Part shown: positions 52,971 to 57,054 of the stretch, in pieces
How positions within the stretch are numbered: position 1 is the first letter of the stretch
Layout of the letters: each line of letters starts with the position of its first letter
Source: Chthonomonadaceae bacterium
GTDB taxonomy: Bacteria > Armatimonadota > Chthonomonadetes > Chthonomonadales > Chthonomonadaceae
Length of the DNA stretch: 57,054 nucleotides
Direction of reading: 5' to 3'
Assembly (NCBI GenBank): GCA_025352825.1
Contig: JANXSG010000036.1
Coordinates: 1-57,054, forward strand
The notes under the pieces: generated by a model
What the model saw: only the letters and a program-made list of their open reading frames with translations
Database searches by the model: none
Told to the model about the DNA's origin: nothing
Made by a program: the position numbers and the translations under genes

Positions 52971-54110
52971 CTATGGTGCCAGCGAAAAAGCAATTTCCGA
53001 CGAACCTGTCAGGGGTATCGTAAGGTCTCTTGATGCGATTTTAGAGGAACCGGACTTACTCTGCTCAACTCTGTAGTTTTTTCCAGCCGCGAGAAATAGA
53101 TCTATGGATTTTCCCGGTGATATCTCCGCTACCAACTGGCCTTTCAGCCTCAGCATGATAGAATCGGTACTGCCATCCGATCTTCCTTGCACATTTAGGG
53201 TTATTTTGCGTCGGTTGGTATAGAAAGCGCTGACATTCCAGGCAGGCACGATCTGGCTAGTCTCATTCCACACCATCGGGAAGTAGGTACCCGCGGGGCC
53301 GTATGATGCAGCATAGATACTATGGGAAGGTTCACTCTCCACGGCTTCTGCTGCATTGCCAGTGAACCATGTCTGATCCAGAGGGCCAGGCTCAGCCGCA
53401 CCAACAAATCGCCACTGGTTCGTCCAGATTTCTACCCAGGTGTGATTTCCACCGGATTTAGTCCAGTCCGGTATGCCAGCCACTCTGGCAGGGATACAGC
53501 AGGCTCTGCAGGCGTCTGTGAGCATGATCGAAAGACCAGTGCAGGAGGCGTATCCGGCTTTCGCCGACTCGGAAGGATTCTGATCCGGTTTTGGCCGCTT
53601 GGTAGGATGATACTGCACATGAAGCTGTTTGAAGACTTCACTGTTTAGGACTCCTACCGCTTCTTCGATAGATTTACAGTTTTTCACGGCGGGCAGGAAT
53701 CTATTAACAAAATCGGGACGCCATTCTTCACGTTTCTCATTGAGGTTGACATAGGGCAGAACATCGTTTAAGAACAGTTCTTCGGGAATACTTTTCCCCC
53801 ACGCCACTTCGTTTCGGGCTTTGTAAGCGAGATTGATATCTCTCAGAATCATATCGCATTTTAGTACCTTCAGATCATCGATTGGCATGTTTGCAATCAG
53901 GAATGCCACCGCGGTGAGATGCTCCTGTGATGAAGTATTGATTGCTTTTATCCACTCAGATGCGTTGGATTCTGCTGCTCCCAAAGATTTAACAAGTGAT
54001 GGCCGAAACCGGCTGGGAACTTTGTTCACGGCGGAGATCATGTCGCTGCCATCTGCAGCACACACCTGCACACATCCCAAAATCAATATCAGACTTACCA
54101 ACATTTTCAT
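52971..54110 (-). CDS. Secreted transglutaminase-like protein
   Basis: A 379-residue protein with a signal peptide (MLVSLILILGCVQVCA). The transglutaminase-like core is at about 185-270: GYASCTGLSIMLTDACRACC with the catalytic Cys, IPARVAGIPDW, GNHTWVEIWTNQWRFVGAAE with the catalytic His and a following acidic residue. The C-terminal 90 residues (RRKITLNVQGRSDGSTDSIM) look like a beta-sandwich. Such proteins act as proteases or amidases more often than as cross-linkers. Convergent with the hydrolase lipoprotein, stops 6 bases apart. Confidence 0.9.
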   Translation of the reverse strand: MKMLVSLILILGCVQVCAADGSDMISAVNKVPSRFRPSLVKSLGAAESNASEWIKAINTSSQEHLTAVAFLIANMPIDDLKVLKCDMILRDINLAYKARNEVAWGKSIPEELFLNDVLPYVNLNEKREEWRPDFVNRFLPAVKNCKSIEEAVGVLNSEVFKQLHVQYHPTKRPKPDQNPSESAKAGYASCTGLSIMLTDACRACCIPARVAGIPDWTKSGGNHTWVEIWTNQWRFVGAAEPGPLDQTWFTGNAAEAVESEPSHSIYAASYGPAGTYFPMVWNETSQIVPAWNVSAFYTNRRKITLNVQGRSDGSTDSIMLRLKGQLVAEISPGKSIDLFLAAGKNYRVEQSKSGSSKIASRDLTIPLTGSSEIAFSLAP

Positions 54111-54223
54111 AACCGCCTGCCTCCCAAGATAATCCGTGCAGCCTCATTTAAACAATAACTTTGCTTCAATGTCTCGATCATGGTCATAAACATTAGCAGC
54201 CAGAACCATACGCAATCGAATGG

Positions 54224-55255
54224 TTAACCCGCGGCCGTAAGATCCACCACACAATTACCTTCCCAACTACTAATCGCGGCTTCGATGATCTCCTGAACTG
54301 CCAGACCGTCTTCTCCGCTTGCTTCGATCTCTTCACGGGGAACTTTGGCAGTTACCTGCTCCAGCCATCTATTGATCCGCTTATCGAACGTCTCGCCGAA
54401 CCCGGAAATTCCACCCATGATGCTGTTCTTTATCACCGTCAGTTCCATACTTCTGCGAGGGTAGAACGTCAGCTCCTCAAAGCAGTTATCAAGAACAAAA
54501 CGCCCGTCCGTTCCCATCACCTCGCAGCGTTCCAAATTATGGGCAGTGTTGGTATCATAAGAACCTGTAAGATGGCCGACAACACCGTTTTCAAATAGGA
54601 TGTTGACCTGAGCATTACTCCAGCAGACTCGCTTGCCGTCGGGCCCATCCGCCTTGGGAGCGTGATTAAAAAAGGCCTGAACCTTCCGCGCATTTCCACA
54701 GAAGAAGCGCATCACATCCAGACTGTGAGGATGCAGCGCCCGAATATGGAACCATGGGGAAGACTCATTCGGATTATCGATCCACATCGTCATATTGCAT
54801 AACAGTGGAGTTCCCAATCGCCCTTCCTTCATCCACTCTTTCGCTTTGGAAGCTGGAGGGGTAAATCGATGATTGAGGTTGATACCGTAATAGACGCCCT
54901 TCTCTTGTGCCTTTGCAACCATTTCACGGGCATGTTCTACACTATTGCTGATTGGTTTTTCGCCCAGAACATGCAGTCCGGCCTCCAGACACTCCATAGT
55001 AGGCGTGTAATGGTCACCGCCGTTATCGGCGCCTGCCGAACATATGGAGACTGCCTCCAGCTCACCGCCCACATCCTGGAGCATCGCCTGCACGCTCGGC
55101 CAGTGCTTTACGCCATCGCGTTCAGCGGATTTGGTGGCCTTCTCCGGGATGATATCGCAGTAGCCCACCAACTCCGCCAAAGGATGTTTTTTATAGATCG
55201 GGCCGTGGGTGTTTCCAATCCCTCCACAGCCAACGACAGCAACTTTCAATGGCAT
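54224..55255 (-). CDS. Gfo/Idh/MocA family dehydrogenase
   Basis: A 343-residue NAD(P)-dependent sugar dehydrogenase. VAVVGCGGIGNTHGPIYKKH is the cofactor loop, LGEKPISNSVEHAREMV carries the EKP motif, and WFHIRALHPHSLDVMRFFCG the catalytic segment. I chose the ATG at 55255 (MPLKVAVVG, AAAGGAA upstream) over a frame 60 codons longer that overlaps the next gene. It is in tandem with two paralogs on the same strand, an arrangement typical of catabolism of unusual sugars or inositols. Confidence 0.93.
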   Translation of the reverse strand: MPLKVAVVGCGGIGNTHGPIYKKHPLAELVGYCDIIPEKATKSAERDGVKHWPSVQAMLQDVGGELEAVSICSAGADNGGDHYTPTMECLEAGLHVLGEKPISNSVEHAREMVAKAQEKGVYYGINLNHRFTPPASKAKEWMKEGRLGTPLLCNMTMWIDNPNESSPWFHIRALHPHSLDVMRFFCGNARKVQAFFNHAPKADGPDGKRVCWSNAQVNILFENGVVGHLTGSYDTNTAHNLERCEVMGTDGRFVLDNCFEELTFYPRRSMELTVIKNSIMGGISGFGETFDKRINRWLEQVTAKVPREEIEASGEDGLAVQEIIEAAISSWEGNCVVDLTAAG

Positions 55256-55268
55256 CAAATAGTTCCTT

Positions 55269-56417
55269 TCAGAGTGTATCCGGGAGAGTGAGAGGATCGC
55301 CGTGCAGCGGTGGAAGACGGTTCGGGCGCACCAGAATCCCACCTTGCTCATACGACTCCATGACCGCCCAGGTGTACTCCAAAGCCGCGAGAGCATCCCG
55401 CCCAGAGGCACGGAGGCTTTCGAGAGGAACTCCATTTGAAATATCTTCCAGGAAGGCGTGAATGCGTCGTGGGAAGGTCTGTCCGAAGTCGGTTATTCCC
55501 GAACTCGTAACTTCCGTACCTGCAGCGCCTCCACCCGACATTTTATTCGGATTTCCCGCTTTCTCGGAGCCGGGAGCGGGCCAGAATGTCACTTTCTCGA
55601 TACAGTTCTCGATGCAGAAAGTTCCATGCGTCCCGCCTACTTCCAGACTCCACCAGCCTCCTAATCCGTAGGGCGCATCGCCACGCTGGCTGAGAAGATA
55701 GCCCGCGCAATCGTTCTCAAATTTAACATGAACACTCACCGTCGACAGCATGACATCGTTTACGCGCCGCCGGAATCCAGGTCGGTTCACGAAGGCCTGC
55801 ACGTGGGTAATATCGCCGCAGAAGTGCCGCATTACACTGAATGGATGCGAAAGGAAAGCCTTGAAATGTCCGTATGGAAACCCTTTAAAGCGCGATGACG
55901 ACGTAGGACTGTAGCTGGGTTCACCGGCGGAGAATCCCATCTTGTGCAGGCAGTAGACCAGTTCACCGATATGCCCATCCGCCATATACTGCTTGGCCTT
56001 TTCTGCGGGAGGTGTGAAGTAGTGATTGAGATTACAGCCCAGATAGACTTTTTTCTCAGCAGCTTTTTTAACCAGCTGGCGGGCTTCGCCGACATCGTTC
56101 GAGAGAGGCTTCTCTACCAGTACATGCTTGCCTGCCTCCAGCGCCTCCAGCGCAGGTTCGTAGTGCCAGCTTCCATTTTCATACCCGCCCGTGGTGACAT
56201 CTACAATATCCAGATCCGGCTCGTGTGCCAGCATATCTTTGAGGCTGTAGTAAGCTTTCACTCCATGCTTTTCGGCTGCCTGGTCTGCCCGTTCTTTGAC
56301 AACATCGCACACGGCAACCAGGTTCGATAGTTCGTCTTTGGAGTGGCAGTCAAGATGCTGCATCCCAATTCCGCGCATCCCCACCACACCCACTTTAAGC
56401 TGTTTTTTATCACTCAT
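55269..56417 (-). CDS. Gfo/Idh/MocA family dehydrogenase
   Basis: A 382-residue dehydrogenase with KVGVVGMRGIGMQHLDCH (cofactor loop), VLVEKPLSNDVGEARQLVKK (EKP motif) and GHFKAFLSHPFSVMRHFCGD. It is about 40 residues longer than its downstream neighbour, mainly through an insertion near residues 165-185 (SAGEPSYSPTSSSRFKGFPY). Its stop is 14 bases before the start of that neighbour, so they are one transcription unit. Substrate unknown. Confidence 0.93.
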   Translation of the reverse strand: MSDKKQLKVGVVGMRGIGMQHLDCHSKDELSNLVAVCDVVKERADQAAEKHGVKAYYSLKDMLAHEPDLDIVDVTTGGYENGSWHYEPALEALEAGKHVLVEKPLSNDVGEARQLVKKAAEKKVYLGCNLNHYFTPPAEKAKQYMADGHIGELVYCLHKMGFSAGEPSYSPTSSSRFKGFPYGHFKAFLSHPFSVMRHFCGDITHVQAFVNRPGFRRRVNDVMLSTVSVHVKFENDCAGYLLSQRGDAPYGLGGWWSLEVGGTHGTFCIENCIEKVTFWPAPGSEKAGNPNKMSGGGAAGTEVTSSGITDFGQTFPRRIHAFLEDISNGVPLESLRASGRDALAALEYTWAVMESYEQGGILVRPNRLPPLHGDPLTLPDTL

Positions 56418-56460
56418 GAGTTCACTCTCCTGCTAATAACGTTATTTATATTATTGAATT

Positions 56461-56645
56461 GCCCTCACCCCCGACCCCTCTCCCAAAAACAGGAGAGGGG
56501 TGACTTGGGCATGGGATTTATTTGTCTTATAGTACATCAAGCGATGAACATACGCCTTCTTCATCGTCAATGCATCGATTGCGGTAATACCAAAGATTTA
56601 TACCTCCCCTCTCCTGCTTTTGGGAGAGGGGTCGGGGGTGAGGGA
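56461..56645. repeat. Composite G-rich inverted-repeat element
   Basis: CCCTCACCCCCGACCCCTCT plus a GGAGAGGGG arm at the left, and CCCCTCTCCTGCTTTTGGGA plus GGGGTCGGGGGTGAGGG at the right. The outer arms are inverted copies and the inner parts are two hairpins, the same layout as 472-658 and 23497-23620. It separates two tandem dehydrogenase genes. Confidence 0.78.
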
Positions 56646-56648
56646 ATA

Positions 56649-57054
56649 TCACCCATTCTCAATATCGACGACTGATTCTGTTTCCCAGCTCTGAATTGCT
56701 GCCTCGATGATCTCCTGAACCGCCAGACCGTCTGCACCGCTTGCGTCTAGTTTATCTATCGGAGTTCGATTTGAGACCTGCTCTACCCAGCGATGCACGC
56801 GGCGTGTGATGGTGGAGTCGAAATCTGTCAACCCTCCGAACAGGGCGTTCGGTACAACAGTCAGCTCCATACTTCGGCGAGGGTAGAGAGTAACCTTTTC
56901 AAAACAGTTGTCAATTACGAACCTGCCTTCGCTGCCCAGAACTTCACATCTCTCAAAATTCGACTGCATGTTAGCGTCGTACGAGCCGGTGAGGTGCCCA
57001 ATAGCTCCGTTTTCAAACTGGACATTCAGCTGAGCGTTGCTCCAGCAAACTCGC
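56649..57054 (-). CDS. Gfo/Idh/MocA family dehydrogenase, C-terminal part
   Basis: The frame is open to the window end; 134 C-terminal residues are visible. RVCWSNAQLNVQFENG, IGHLTGSYDANMQSNFERCE, GSEGRFVIDNCFEKVTLYPR and SGADGLAVQEIIEAAIQSWE align closely with the paralog at 54224-55255. This gene and that one are therefore close copies flanking the more distant 382-residue member. Confidence 0.9.
   Translation of the reverse strand, partial: RVCWSNAQLNVQFENGAIGHLTGSYDANMQSNFERCEVLGSEGRFVIDNCFEKVTLYPRRSMELTVVPNALFGGLTDFDSTITRRVHRWVEQVSNRTPIDKLDASGADGLAVQEIIEAAIQSWETESVVDIENG

Overview
The window looks like a bacterial chromosome segment, most likely from an Armatimonadota-type organism. Evidence for this is a pseudopilin with an exact H-X9-DG motif and an FPVFAQARE-type helix, a family-10-like secreted glycosidase, a GH42-like protein, clustered Gfo/Idh/MocA dehydrogenases and a Thermus-type isocitrate dehydrogenase. 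The assignment is an inference; no rRNA, tRNA or ribosomal protein gene is present to fix it.

Bases 1-13600 form one co-oriented glycan cluster. It holds a CmcI-like methyltransferase (cut by the window edge), a PhyH oxygenase, two TylF-like methyltransferases, a 973-residue GT2-methyltransferase-GT4 fusion, and two paralogous CgeB-like glycosyltransferase/TPR proteins. The paralogs bracket a dehydrogenase-acetyltransferase-aminotransferase trio of the kind that makes acetamido sugars. Together they would make, assemble and methylate a surface glycan. Strong hairpins fill several gaps between these genes.

Bases 13600-31000 carry mostly housekeeping and accessory metabolism: a frameshifted pseudopilin, a photolyase-related protein without the usual Fe-S cysteines, an aldo/keto reductase, a secreted Ntn-hydrolase/TPR/CBM48 protein, a DNA methyltransferase fused to an Mrr-like nuclease, KptA, beta-carbonic anhydrase, a frameshifted intradiol dioxygenase, a winged-helix regulator divergent from isocitrate dehydrogenase, MsrA, and an aminotransferase-aldehyde dehydrogenase-unknown protein operon.

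Bases 31000-38700 begin with a decayed strip (GxxExxY pseudogene, duplicated 3' gene end). A family-10-like glycosidase, an orphan AbrB-type antitoxin with a deleted PIN toxin, and the operon hrcA-grpE-glmM follow. Bases 38650-42550 hold a chemoreceptor and an esterase. Bases 42550-46180 are a decayed accessory island with a broken transposase, a broken S74-type protein, REP-like repeats and an apparently intact HicBA pair.

Bases 46180-57054 hold a 1152-residue GH42-like protein with arginine-rich disordered ends, a PHP phosphatase, a matrixin-like lipoprotein, an alpha/beta hydrolase, a transglutaminase-like protein, and three Gfo/Idh/MocA dehydrogenases, the last cut by the window edge.

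Two features run through the window. One is a family of G/C-strand-biased inverted repeats (CCCTCTCCC...GGGAGAGGG), sometimes organised as MITE-like composites. The other is an unusual number of broken reading frames, several fixable by one base, so true decay and assembly error must be separated before interpretation.
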